NCBI RefSeq assembly: GCF_018918125.1
Contig: NZ_JAHLQA010000047.1
Span: 1-59,628 of the forward strand
Direction: 5' to 3'
Origin: Blautia sp. MSJ-19
Lineage (GTDB): Bacteria > Bacillota > Clostridia > Lachnospirales > Lachnospiraceae
DNA: 59,628 nucleotides
In this document: positions 1 through 8,041 of the stretch, one piece after another
Position numbering within the stretch: position 1 is the first letter of the stretch
Layout: the number at the start of each line of letters is the position of its first letter
The notes under the pieces: generated by a model
Told to the model about the DNA's origin: nothing
Database searches by the model: none
The model's input: only the letters and a program-made list of their open reading frames with translations
Position numbers and translations under genes: made by a program

Positions 1-6
1 AGCCAT
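1..6 (-). CDS. Start of a gene leaving the left edge (two codons only)
   Basis: Only ATG GCT (Met-Ala) of this leftward gene lies in the window. The start is supported by a strong AAGGAGG at 15-21, eight bases upstream on the minus strand, and by a TATAAT-like -10 at 46-51. No function can be inferred. It diverges from the MFS transporter gene. Confidence 0.5.
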
Positions 7-134
7 TTGTGAATCCTCCTTGGTAATTTTGTTTGTGGTGAACTTATTATACCTAAAGGGAGAGCATTTGGCTCTATTTATTTTTAATATTCAATTTACA
101 CCATTATACGGGCATAACCAAATAATCGATAGCT

Positions 135-262
135 CCGGCATCGGAAATAGGTTATTCTTATAAATCGATGCTGGTGGCTTAATATAAGTGAGATTTCAGG
201 CATCGAGAGACAGATCAATCATCTAATCCGATGCCAGATGACCATTAAGAGAGAAATCAGGA
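135..262. repeat. Four alternating GGCATCG/CGATGC palindromes in noncoding DNA
   Basis: The 338-base stretch 52-389 holds no gene that I can support. Within it GCATCG-type words occur in alternating orientation at 138-143, 166-171, 200-205 and 229-234. The first pair can form a 10-bp stem (135-144 with 165-174, with wobbles) and the second a 7-bp stem (199-205 with 229-235). The bases following each CGATGC copy are also similar (AGATTTCAGG, AGAAATCAGG), giving an imperfect duplication of about 60 bp. It lies between divergent genes, so it could be an operator array or a structured leader of the MFS gene. Function unknown. Confidence 0.45.
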
Positions 263-389
263 TTCCATTTTGAAATGATTTTCTCTAAAGAAAGTCAGGA
301 TTTCGTAAAAAGTGGTCAAATATAGCTGGTATTTTTCTGGAAAAGATATTATGATAAAGTTCCAAGTTATATTTTACAGGAGAAAAGGT

Positions 390-1571
390 ATGAAACAGTC
401 ATTTAAAAGAACCATGTACGCCTGCTTTGTGGGCTACATTGTGCAGGCAATCGTCAACAACTTTGTTCCGCTGCTGTTCGTAACATTCCAGAAAAGCTAC
501 CAGATCCCGTTGTCAAAGATCACCCTGCTGATCACGATCAATTTTATGATCCAGCTCCTGATCGACCTTCTGTCAGCCGGTTTTGTGGACAAGATAGGAT
601 ATAAGGCATCGGTAACGATCGCGCATATCTGTTCTGCAATCGGTCTGTTTGCTCTGACGATCCTTCCGGAAGTTACGGCAGATCCGTTTACCGGCATTCT
701 GATCGCAGTTGCGATCTACGCTATCGGTGGAGGCCTTTTGGAGGTGCTGATCAGCCCGATCATCGAGGCATGTCCGACAGACAACAAAGAAAAAGCAATG
801 AGCCTTCTGCATTCGTTTTACTGTTGGGGACATGTGGGAGTCGTTCTGATCTCCACGATCTTCTTTGGCACTTTCGGAATTGCAAACTGGAAGATCCTTG
901 CACGCATCTGGGCAGTCATCCCGGTGCTCAATGGAATCGTATTTCTGACTTCCCCGATCTATTCCCTGCATGAAGAAGGAGAGAAGGGACTTTCGATCAG
1001 AGAACTCTGCTCCATGAAGATCTTCTGGGTCGTGATGCTGATGATGACCTGTGCAGGAGCGAGTGAGCAGGCAGTCAGCCAGTGGGCTTCCACCTTTGCA
1101 GAAGAAGGACTGAAAGTCAGCAAGACGCTCGGAGATCTGGCAGGACCGATGGCATTTGCAATCCTGATGGGACTTGCAAGACTTCTTTATGGAAAGTACG
1201 GAGAGAAGATCGACCTGAAACGCTTTATGACCTACAGCAGTATCCTCTGTGTGATCTCCTATCTCTGTATCGCTTTTGTGCCGGTTCCGATGCTCAGTCT
1301 CGTTGGCTGTGCAGTCTGCGGATTTTCCGTAGGGATCATGTGGCCGGGAACATTCAGCATTGCGTCGGCATCTATCAGAGGCGGTGGAACAGCAATGTTT
1401 GCATTGCTTGCTCTTGCAGGAGATCTTGGCTGTTCCGGCGGTCCGACGCTTGCGGGCTTCGTATCCAGCAGCGTTGGTAATAACCTGAGAATGGGAATTC
1501 TTGCAGCGATCATATTCCCGGTGCTCCTGCTTATTGGGATTCAGATATGTAAGAAGAACCAGAAAAACTGA
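390..1571 (+). CDS. MFS transporter
   Basis: A 393-residue major facilitator superfamily permease of the inner membrane with about twelve hydrophobic segments and short loops. The start at ATG 390 is chosen because AGGAGA lies at 378-383; an upstream in-frame ATG at 312 has no ribosome binding site and would add 26 non-membrane residues. The N-terminus (MKQSFKRTMYACFVGYIVQA) resembles the fucose/sugar-type or proton-coupled MFS proteins of Clostridia, but no substrate-specific motif is visible, so the substrate is unknown. The gene converges on the cbiK-like gene, with a shared hairpin terminator between them. Family confident, substrate not. Confidence 0.85.
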   Translation: MKQSFKRTMYACFVGYIVQAIVNNFVPLLFVTFQKSYQIPLSKITLLITINFMIQLLIDLLSAGFVDKIGYKASVTIAHICSAIGLFALTILPEVTADPFTGILIAVAIYAIGGGLLEVLISPIIEACPTDNKEKAMSLLHSFYCWGHVGVVLISTIFFGTFGIANWKILARIWAVIPVLNGIVFLTSPIYSLHEEGEKGLSIRELCSMKIFWVVMLMMTCAGASEQAVSQWASTFAEEGLKVSKTLGDLAGPMAFAILMGLARLLYGKYGEKIDLKRFMTYSSILCVISYLCIAFVPVPMLSLVGCAVCGFSVGIMWPGTFSIASASIRGGGTAMFALLALAGDLGCSGGPTLAGFVSSSVGNNLRMGILAAIIFPVLLLIGIQICKKNQKN

Positions 1572-1613
1572 AAGAATAGAAAAACATAAGACCTGACAGA
1601 AAGACGTTAACTT

Positions 1614-1709
1614 AAAAAAAGTCTGGATATCTGAGGCAAAAAACTGTTTCAATGTTCTGTAAATGACATTGAAAATGGCAGTACACAGTCTCAGAGTCCG
1701 GACTTTTTT
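1614..1709. terminator. Bidirectional hairpin terminator between convergent genes
   Basis: AAAAAAGTCTGGATATCTGAG at 1615-1635 pairs almost perfectly with CTCAGAGTCCGGACTTTTTT at 1690-1709. This gives a long stem with a T run on each strand, as expected between the convergent MFS and chelatase genes. The 54-base interior holds a second stem (TTTCAATGT with ACATTGAAA), so the whole element folds as a double hairpin. Confidence 0.7.
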
Positions 1710-1721
1710 GATTTTAAAATA

Positions 1722-2516
1722 TTACATAGAAGCAATCGCTTCACGTGCATGCTCCACAAACATTGCACGGATTCCCGGATATTCGCCAAGTCCCTTCAAA
1801 ACAGGACAGACTTCGAATCCGGCATTTTTAAACTGACAGACCCAGGAATCGGGAGAATCTCCTGCCATATCATTGTGTGCATGATCACCTGCTACGATCA
1901 TAAATGGTGTCATATAGATCTTGGATGGCTGGAAATCAGTCACTTCTCTGACAAGATCCTGGATCGTCGGCTCTGCCTCGACTGTTCCGATGAACACGTT
2001 GGAGTGTCCGGCAGATTTAAATTTTTTATCCAGTCCTGCATAAACAACATTGACCTGATGTGTGGTACCATGTCCCATAAGTACCAGGGCTTCCGGATCC
2101 TTCAGATCAGAAAATTCAGAGTTTACAGCTTCGATTGCTTTTTGCTCATCTTCCGGTGAAGTCAGAAGAGGAGTACCGAATACAATTCTGTCAAAAGATT
2201 CTTTATATGAAAGAATCTCTTCCTTCATAACATTATTCTCAATGCCGTCGAGGATATGTGTCGGCTGAACAACCACCTCCCGGATCCCGTCTGCAATCAT
2301 CTGTTCCATAGCTTCCTTTACCGTAAGGACGATATAATTGTCCCTCTTTTTAAGAACAGAGATGATCATCTTACTGGTCCAGGCGCGATAGATCCTGTGA
2401 TCGCAAAAAGCATCTGCGATATCCTGTTCAATCTTCTCTATTGTAGCTTTTCGGGAAACTGTATAGCTGGTTCCGAAGCTTACAACCAGAATGGCTTTAT
2501 CTGTCTGCTGGTTCAT
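1722..2516 (-). CDS. cbiK: Sirohydrochlorin chelatase, CbiK type
   Basis: A 264-residue class II chelatase of the CbiK family, which inserts a divalent metal (Co2+ or Fe2+) into sirohydrochlorin. The N-terminus AILVVSFGTSY, the GHG motif (His149) and the second metal/catalytic histidine in GDHAHNDM (His212) are characteristic, and the length fits CbiK. No signal peptide is seen, so it should be cytoplasmic. AGGAGA precedes the ATG at 2516. The window contains a whole route to sirohydrochlorin and a siroheme sulfite reductase but no SirB and no cobalamin genes, so I infer that this enzyme makes siroheme here; cobalt insertion for B12 is the alternative. It is divergent from cysK. Confidence 0.88.
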   Translation of the reverse strand: MNQQTDKAILVVSFGTSYTVSRKATIEKIEQDIADAFCDHRIYRAWTSKMIISVLKKRDNYIVLTVKEAMEQMIADGIREVVVQPTHILDGIENNVMKEEILSYKESFDRIVFGTPLLTSPEDEQKAIEAVNSEFSDLKDPEALVLMGHGTTHQVNVVYAGLDKKFKSAGHSNVFIGTVEAEPTIQDLVREVTDFQPSKIYMTPFMIVAGDHAHNDMAGDSPDSWVCQFKNAGFEVCPVLKGLGEYPGIRAMFVEHAREAIASM

Positions 2517-2605
2517 AAAGTGTATTCTCCTAGAATTTTATTTTCCGCGTATAAATGGATTATACAATACCACAGAAAAAAGTTCAATTTTTTTCCAAAA
2601 ACCTA

Positions 2606-2660
2606 TTGACATTTCATGCAAAAAGGAATAACATACTAAACATATCAAAGAGGTATGTTA
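2606..2660 (+). promoter_or_regulatory. cysK promoter with palindromic operator
   Basis: TTGACA at 2606-2611 is followed after 17 bases by TAACAT at 2629-2634. Just downstream, AAACATA (2638-2644), nine bases, then TATGTTA (2654-2660) form a palindrome that recurs at the sulfate transporter promoter. Its position over the start of transcription suits a repressor. An Rrf2 regulator is the likely ligand, by inference from the neighbouring genes. Confidence 0.65.
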
Positions 2661-2709
2661 ATAGTAAAAACAAACAATCATAAATAAAAAAGGAAAGGCG
2701 GTAAACATC

Positions 2710-3642
2710 ATGGCAAATATTTATAAGGGAACACTTGGACTGATCGGAAACACTCCACTTGTAGAAGTAACAAATGTAGAAAAAGAACTCGGACTGGAAG
2801 CAACTCTTCTTGTAAAGCTTGAGTACTTTAACCCGGCAGGAAGCGTTAAGGACAGAATTGCAAAAGCAATGATCGAAGATGCTGAAGCAAAAGGAATCCT
2901 TAAAGAAGGATCTGTTATCATCGAGCCAACATCTGGAAATACAGGAATCGGTCTTGCATCCATCGCAGCAGCAAAGGGATATAGAATCATCCTCACGATG
3001 CCGGAGACAATGAGTATTGAACGTAGAAATATCCTAAAAGCATACGGCGCAGAGCTCGTTCTGACAGAGGGCGCTAAAGGAATGAAAGGTGCTATTGCCA
3101 AAGCAGACGAACTTGCAAAAGAAATTCCGAACAGCTATATCCCGGGACAGTTTGTAAACCCGGCAAACCCGGCAGTACACAAAGCTACTACAGGACCGGA
3201 GATCTGGAACGACACAGACGGAAAAGTAGATATCTTCGTAGCTGGTGTTGGTACAGGCGGAACACTTACAGGAACAGGTGAATATCTGAAAGAGCAGAAC
3301 CCGAACGTCAAGATCGTAGCAGTAGAGCCTGCAACTTCCCCAGTACTTTCCGAAGGAAAAGGCGGCCCGCATAAGATCCAGGGTATCGGTGCAGGATTCG
3401 TTCCGGAAGTCCTCAACACACAGGTTTATGATGAAATCTTCCCGGTTGACAATGAAGTATGCTTCACAACAGCAAAACTTCTTGCAAAGAAAGAAGGCGT
3501 TCTCGTAGGTATCTCCTCCGGAGCAGCTCTCTATGCAGCGATTGAACTTGCAAAACGTCCGGAAAACAAAGGAAAGACCATTGTAGCACTTCTTCCTGAT
3601 ACTGGTGACAGATATTATTCAACAGCACTGTTTACAGAATAA
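2710..3642 (+). CDS. cysK: Cysteine synthase (O-acetylserine sulfhydrylase)
   Basis: A 310-residue fold-type II PLP enzyme that makes cysteine from O-acetylserine and sulfide in the cytoplasm. Seen: the PLP lysine in [10 protein letters not shown] (Lys47), the substrate loop TSGNTGI, the phosphate-binding [10 protein letters not shown], and SSGAAL near the C-terminus. Length is normal for CysK. AAAGGAAAGGCGG precedes ATG 2710. In Bacillus-type systems CysK is also the partner of the Rrf2 repressor CymR; the Rrf2 gene at 5051, two genes downstream, makes that relationship plausible here. It has its own promoter and operator-like palindrome. Confidence 0.95.
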   Translation: MANIYKGTLGLIGNTPLVEVTNVEKELGLEATLLVKLEYFNPAGSVKDRIAKAMIEDAEAKGILKEGSVIIEPTSGNTGIGLASIAAAKGYRIILTMPETMSIERRNILKAYGAELVLTEGAKGMKGAIAKADELAKEIPNSYIPGQFVNPANPAVHKATTGPEIWNDTDGKVDIFVAGVGTGGTLTGTGEYLKEQNPNVKIVAVEPATSPVLSEGKGGPHKIQGIGAGFVPEVLNTQVYDEIFPVDNEVCFTTAKLLAKKEGVLVGISSGAALYAAIELAKRPENKGKTIVALLPDTGDRYYSTALFTE

Positions 3643-3654
3643 AGGAACACTGCA

Positions 3655-3699
3655 GGAGCGTGGAAGTAGCTTGCTACGGAGCGCTCCATGGTGTATAAT
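3655..3699 (+). promoter_or_regulatory. Hairpin and promoter ahead of the metY-like gene
   Basis: GGAGCG (3655-3660) pairs with CGCTCC (3682-3687), with an inner GTAG/CTAC stem. The hairpin is followed by TATAAT at 3694-3699, and TTGCTA at 3671-3676 sits 17 bases upstream of that -10. The stem therefore overlaps the probable promoter and may also attenuate cysK read-through. There is no clear T run. Confidence 0.45.
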
Positions 3700-3739
3700 A
3701 TAACAGTTACAAAAAATCAGAAAAGAGGATCAGACTATT

Positions 3740-5050
3740 ATGGGTGAAAAGATCACAAGAGAAAACAGAAAATTCAAATTTGAAACACTTCAGCTTCATG
3801 TAGGACAGGAACAGCCGGATCCGGTTACCGATGCAAGAGCAGTTCCGATCTATCAGACATCTTCTTATGTATTCCGTAACTGCGACCATGCAGCAGCTCG
3901 TTTCGGACTTGCAGATGCAGGTAACATCTACGGACGTCTGACAAACCCGACAGAGGATATTTTCGAGAAGAGAATGGCAGCACTTGAAGGTGGTACAGCA
4001 GCACTTGCAGTAGCTTCCGGTGCAGCAGCAATCACATATACAATCGAAAACCTTGCACAGAACGGAGATCACATCGTAGCAGCAAAGAACATCTACGGTG
4101 GAACAACAAACCTTCTGGAGCATACACTTCCGTCATATGGAATTACAACAACATTTGTAGACATCTTCAACCTTGAAGAAGTAGAGAATGCAATCCAGGA
4201 TAACACAAAAGCACTTTACATCGAGACTCTCGGAAACCCGAACTCTGACGTTGTTGACGTTGAGGCATGCGCTGAGATCGCTCACAGACATCAGATTCCG
4301 CTCGTTGTAGATAATACATTTGCAACACCATACCTTGTAAGACCAATCGAATATGGTGCAGATATCGTTGTTCATTCTGCAACAAAATTCATCGGTGGTC
4401 ATGGAACCACAATCGGTGGTGTCATCGTTGAAGGCGGTAAATTTGACTGGGAAGCTTCCGGTAAATTCCCGTCCCTGACCGAACCAAACCCGAGCTATCA
4501 TGGAATCAGCTTCACAAAAGCATGCGGACCGGCTGCATTCGTTACAAAGATTCGTGCTATCCTTCTTCGTGATACAGGTGCAACAATTTCTCCGGTAAGT
4601 TCTTTCATTTTCCTTCAGGGTCTTGAGACATTGTCTCTTCGTGTAGAGCGTCATGTAGAGAATGCACTCAAAGTTGTTCAGTACCTGAACAATCATCCGA
4701 TGGTAGAAAAAGTACATCATCCGTCTGTAACAGACGATGAGAGCCAGAAAGCTCTGTATGCAAAATACTTCCCGAATGGCGGTGGATCTATCTTCACATT
4801 CGAGATCAAGGGAGATGCACAGAAAGCAAAAGACTTTATCGACAACCTGGAACTGTTCTCTCTGCTTGCAAACGTAGCAGACGTTAAATCACTGGTTATT
4901 CATCCGGCAACCACCACCCACAGCCAGTGCACAGAAGAAGAGCTTCTGGATCAGGGTATCAAACCGAATACTATCCGTCTCTCTATCGGAACGGAAAATA
5001 TTGATGATATCATTCAGGATCTGGACGAAGCTTTTAAAGCAATCCAGTAA
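3740..5050 (+). CDS. metY: O-acetylhomoserine sulfhydrylase (MetY type)
   Basis: A 436-residue member of the Cys/Met metabolism PLP family (fold type I) that makes homocysteine from O-acetylhomoserine and sulfide. Seen: YGRLTNPT substrate-binding loop, DNTFATPYL with the PLP aspartate, and the PLP lysine in [11 protein letters not shown] (Lys216). Length about 430 and the N-terminal [16 protein letters not shown] fit MetY rather than the shorter cystathionine gamma-synthases. It lies between cysK and an Rrf2 regulator, and a paralogue is encoded at 12499. This copy probably uses free sulfide; that is inferred from the separate context of the paralogue. Confidence 0.88.
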   Translation: MGEKITRENRKFKFETLQLHVGQEQPDPVTDARAVPIYQTSSYVFRNCDHAAARFGLADAGNIYGRLTNPTEDIFEKRMAALEGGTAALAVASGAAAITYTIENLAQNGDHIVAAKNIYGGTTNLLEHTLPSYGITTTFVDIFNLEEVENAIQDNTKALYIETLGNPNSDVVDVEACAEIAHRHQIPLVVDNTFATPYLVRPIEYGADIVVHSATKFIGGHGTTIGGVIVEGGKFDWEASGKFPSLTEPNPSYHGISFTKACGPAAFVTKIRAILLRDTGATISPVSSFIFLQGLETLSLRVERHVENALKVVQYLNNHPMVEKVHHPSVTDDESQKALYAKYFPNGGGSIFTFEIKGDAQKAKDFIDNLELFSLLANVADVKSLVIHPATTTHSQCTEEELLDQGIKPNTIRLSIGTENIDDIIQDLDEAFKAIQ

Positions 5051-5494
5051 TTGAAATTTTGCAAAAAAACCAGATATGGTCTCACTGCGTTGGTGGATCT
5101 GGCTGCGCAGCCGTCCACCACACCGGTAGCCCTGAAAACCATTGCTGAGAGAAATGATATTTCTCTGCAGTTTCTGGAACACATATTTGCCTCGTTTCGA
5201 AGAACAGGCATTGTAAAGAGTGTCAAAGGCTCCCAGGGAGGATATAATCTGGCGAAGGCTGCTGACGAGATCACTGTTGCATCTGTGGTGGAAGCTCTCG
5301 AAGGGAGCTATCATCTCGAAGATGAGGATGTTGTGGCGGAAAACAGTTATAAAGGAATCTCCGATACGATTCAGAAACTGGTGGTGGATTCCGTCAATCA
5401 GGAACTCGATCAGATTCTTTCAAACCTGACTTTGGCACAGATGAGCGGCTATTATACCGATCATTGTGAAAAACAGGAAATGTACTATATCTAA
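5051..5494 (+). CDS. Rrf2-family transcriptional regulator without Fe-S motif (CymR-like)
   Basis: A 147-residue winged-helix Rrf2 protein. The start is TTG 5051, directly after the metY stop; it gives the family N-terminus (MKFCKKTRYGLTALVDLA). No good ribosome binding site is visible, so translational coupling to metY is likely. The wing motif SVKGSQGGYNLAK is clear. Unlike IscR and NsrR it has no three-cysteine cluster, only Cys4 and Cys139, so it resembles CymR, the cysteine repressor that senses O-acetylserine through CysK. Being next to cysK and metY supports that role. The palindromes at 2638, 7939 and 12422 are candidate sites. Assignment to CymR is inference. Confidence 0.8.
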   Translation: MKFCKKTRYGLTALVDLAAQPSTTPVALKTIAERNDISLQFLEHIFASFRRTGIVKSVKGSQGGYNLAKAADEITVASVVEALEGSYHLEDEDVVAENSYKGISDTIQKLVVDSVNQELDQILSNLTLAQMSGYYTDHCEKQEMYYI

Positions 5495-5501
5495 ATAAAA
5501 G

Positions 5502-5540
5502 ACGGGGGTTAGAGACGTAAGTTGTCCTGACCCTCGTTTT
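5502..5540 (+). terminator. Rho-independent terminator after the Rrf2 gene
   Basis: ACGGGGGTTAG (5502-5512) pairs over 11 bp, with two wobbles, with CTGACCCTCGT (5527-5537), followed by TTT and an AT-rich stretch. It ends the cysK-metY-Rrf2 group. Confidence 0.75.
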
Positions 5541-5612
5541 ATGTATTGAGAAATTATATATGTTCATGTTCCTGTTACATAAAATTCACGGCAAAACAGA
5601 GAGGAGCTACAT

Positions 5613-6689
5613 ATGTCAATTAAAAAGATCGCAGAAAAAGCAGGGGTATCAATATCAACAGTTTCCCGAATCCTGAATCGTCCGGATTATAAATGTTCTG
5701 TGCCGGGACTACGGGAAAAAGTATGGTCTATTGCAATGGAAATGGATTATGTTCCAAATGAAGCCGCACGGAATCTGAAAAAAGGTACGCAGGCAAAAGA
5801 AAGCCGAATCTGGTATGTGAATGTTTTGATGACCAGAACGGACGAATCCAGAACGGATCCTTTTTTTACAGAGCTTCTGAGAATTGTGGAAAGTGAGATC
5901 CATGAACATAACTGCATTCTTTCAAAAGTCTGGTACATGCCTCTTTTTTCGGATGATCGAAAATGCAGAAGGGAAAATCTTGACCAGATCATTCAGCACA
6001 TGTATACTGAGACAGAAGGAAAAAAAGACGGGCTCATCATTATCGGCAAATGTAATCCGGAGGCACTCAGAAAACTTAATCAAAAGTATCGCAGTGTGGT
6101 ATCGGTGAACCGGAATTCCACAAATTATGAAGTGGATGAAGTTCTGTGCGACGGAAAAAAGATTGCCGGGATGGCAGTAGAGCATTTGATTTCGCTTGGA
6201 CACAGGAATATAGGGTATGTAGGCAGCTGCAGAAACGAGGAACGGTATAATGGTTATCTTGAGACTCTGAAAAAACATAATCTGGATCTGGTGCCGGAGT
6301 ATGTAGTAGAGACAGATCAGACGGAACGAGAAGGTTTTGAAGCGATGAAAAAACTTCTGCGTGCTCAGGAATGCCCGACTGGGATCTACTGCGCCAATGA
6401 TATTACTGCTGTGGGAATGCTGAAATATCTGCGAAGATGCAGAAATCTGTATTTTATCCCGTCGATCATTGCCAGTGATGACATAGAAGATGCACAGTTT
6501 ACCAAGCCAATGCTGACGACAGTTGCTCTGCCCAAGCAGGAGATGGGGAGGTTTGCATTATATCTGCTTCTCGACAGGATGAAAGGCGGACATAATGGCG
6601 TGGTGCGGATGGAACTGGAGGGGAAACTGCTTATAAGGAACAGTTGTTCTCATGTTTCCGAAAGCTTCTGGAGTGATTACTGCATTTAA
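5613..6689 (+). CDS. LacI-family transcriptional regulator
   Basis: A 358-residue repressor with an N-terminal LacI helix-turn-helix (IKKIAEKAGVSISTVSRILN, residues 3-22) and the hinge region NEAARNLKKG, followed by a periplasmic-binding-protein-like effector domain. The segments GHRNIGYVG and GIYCANDITAVGML are typical of that domain. AGAGAGGAGCTAC precedes the ATG. The effector is presumably a small sugar or other metabolite, but there is no adjacent sugar gene to name it. The gene stands between the Rrf2 and rhodanese-TtcA genes, and its regulon is unknown. Confidence 0.85.
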   Translation: MSIKKIAEKAGVSISTVSRILNRPDYKCSVPGLREKVWSIAMEMDYVPNEAARNLKKGTQAKESRIWYVNVLMTRTDESRTDPFFTELLRIVESEIHEHNCILSKVWYMPLFSDDRKCRRENLDQIIQHMYTETEGKKDGLIIIGKCNPEALRKLNQKYRSVVSVNRNSTNYEVDEVLCDGKKIAGMAVEHLISLGHRNIGYVGSCRNEERYNGYLETLKKHNLDLVPEYVVETDQTEREGFEAMKKLLRAQECPTGIYCANDITAVGMLKYLRRCRNLYFIPSIIASDDIEDAQFTKPMLTTVALPKQEMGRFALYLLLDRMKGGHNGVVRMELEGKLLIRNSCSHVSESFWSDYCI

Positions 6690-6711
6690 GAAAATATTAA
6701 GGAAGATTGAT

Positions 6712-7863
6712 ATGTGTATTAGAACCATTGAAGAATTACAAGAGGATACAAGAGAAAAGCTGATCATAGATATTCGTGATAAAGCAGATTTTGAAAAAGA
6801 AACTTACCCGGGAGCAATTAACATTTACTGGGAAGAATTTGAAGAGCATAAGAATGAGATTCGAAAAGACTGTCCAGTCTATCTGCTCTGCTATACAGGA
6901 CAGAAAAGTGAGGAAATTGCGGAAGAACTGACAGAGCAGGGTTATGAGATCTACAGTATCAAAAACGGATATCGTGCATGGCTCAAGATTAAACTCAACA
7001 AACTGATGGCTGATCACGATGAAGCAGAACAGCGCACGAAGGACATCGAGCGCAGTATCATCAAGAAGTTCCGCAAACCGATCTGGAGAAGATTTACCAA
7101 GGCGATTCGTGAGTATGAACTGGTACAGGATGGTGATAAGATTGCTGTCTGTATTTCAGGCGGCAAAGATTCCATGTTGATGGCAAAACTGTTTCAGGAA
7201 CTTTCCCGTCATGGAAAGAAAAATTTTGAAGTTGTTTTTCTGGTAATGAATCCGGGATATAATGAAATCAACTATCAGACGATTAAGGATAATGCGAAGA
7301 TCTTGAATGTTCCAATTACGGTCTTTGAATCTGATATTTTTAACATTGTAGCATCAGAAGAACAGTCACCTTGTTATCTTTGTGCACGTATGAGAAGGGG
7401 ATATCTGTACAGCAAAGCCAAAGAACTGGGCTGCAATAAGATCGCACTTGGTCATCACTATGACGATGTCATTGAGACAATTTTGATGGGAATGCTCTAT
7501 GGAGCACAGGTGCAGACCATGATGCCGAAGCTGCACAGTACAAACTTTGAAGGAATGGAGCTTATTCGTCCGCTGTATCTGATCCGCGAGGCAGATATCA
7601 TCCACTGGGCAAATTATAATGATCTTCATTTTATTCAGTGCGCGTGTCGGTTTACAGAACATTGCGCCTCCTGCGGAGGTACTGAAAAAGGTTCTAAACG
7701 TGCGGAAATTAAGGAACTGATCCATGAGCTTGCCAAAAAAGACCCGGTGATCGAGTATAATATTTTCCGAAGTGTTGAGAATGTTAATCTGAATACAGTT
7801 ATTGGATATAAGCAGGATGGTGTAAGACATAATTTCCTCGATACCTATGATGATATAAAATGA
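6712..7863 (+). CDS. Rhodanese domain fused to TtcA-like tRNA thiolase
   Basis: A 383-residue fusion. Residues about 1-95 form a rhodanese fold with the persulfide cysteine in LLCYTGQKS. Residues about 110-383 are a TtcA-family PP-loop ATPase with SGGKDSM, the Fe-S cysteines in CYLCARMRRG, and a later Cys pair in CASCGG. TtcA enzymes make 2-thiocytidine in tRNA position 32, and the rhodanese could hand over the sulfur atom. The start at ATG 6712 is supported by AAGGAAG at 6699-6705; an in-frame ATG at 6652 lies inside the preceding gene and lacks a site. A different thiolated base is possible. It lies next to sulfate assimilation genes and ends in a strong terminator. Confidence 0.85.
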   Translation: MCIRTIEELQEDTREKLIIDIRDKADFEKETYPGAINIYWEEFEEHKNEIRKDCPVYLLCYTGQKSEEIAEELTEQGYEIYSIKNGYRAWLKIKLNKLMADHDEAEQRTKDIERSIIKKFRKPIWRRFTKAIREYELVQDGDKIAVCISGGKDSMLMAKLFQELSRHGKKNFEVVFLVMNPGYNEINYQTIKDNAKILNVPITVFESDIFNIVASEEQSPCYLCARMRRGYLYSKAKELGCNKIALGHHYDDVIETILMGMLYGAQVQTMMPKLHSTNFEGMELIRPLYLIREADIIHWANYNDLHFIQCACRFTEHCASCGGTEKGSKRAEIKELIHELAKKDPVIEYNIFRSVENVNLNTVIGYKQDGVRHNFLDTYDDIK

Positions 7864-7878
7864 AATATGTAAATATTC

Positions 7879-7914
7879 AGCAGTTGTTGTCTTAAAGATA
7901 ACAGCTGCTTTTTT
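7879..7914 (+). terminator. Rho-independent terminator
   Basis: AGCAGTTGTTGTC (7879-7891) pairs with GATAACAGCTGCT (7897-7909), followed by a T run to 7914. It ends the rhodanese-TtcA transcript ahead of the sulfate transporter promoter. Confidence 0.85.
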
Positions 7915-7938
7915 AATTTCCGCTGAAAACGTTTTCTT

Positions 7939-8011
7939 ATAAACATATTTAAAAAGTATGTTTATTGGTATATAATGCCTTTAACGTAAAACATACGTAT
8001 TACCTATGTTT
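7939..8011 (+). promoter_or_regulatory. Sulfate transporter promoter with two palindromic operators
   Basis: A -10 TATAAT lies at 7971-7976 with a weak TTTAAA at the -35 position (7948-7953). ATAAACATA-N9-TATGTTTAT (7939-7965), a perfect 9-bp palindrome, covers the -35. A second copy, AAACATA-N9-TATGTTT (7989-8011), lies just downstream of the start of transcription. The two copies and the degenerate -35 fit control by a dimeric regulator, probably one of the two Rrf2 proteins (inference). Confidence 0.7.
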
Positions 8012-8041
8012 GCGAAGAATTACCGACAGGGAGTGGCATAA

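Noticed and set aside
573..1652. Long open frame of 359 codons on the minus strand across the MFS gene
   Set aside because: It is antisense to a clear membrane transporter, rich in Cys, His, Arg and Ser without any domain pattern, has no ribosome binding site, and runs through the terminator. It is a shadow of the real gene.
1614..1709. Miniature transposable element (terminal inverted repeats of about 20 bp)
   Set aside because: No target-site duplication is visible, and T runs on both strands between convergent genes are fully explained by a bidirectional terminator.
2517..2709. SAM riboswitch or T-box ahead of cysK
   Set aside because: None of the conserved SAM-riboswitch core words and no T-box sequence are present. 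A promoter and a DNA palindrome account for the region.
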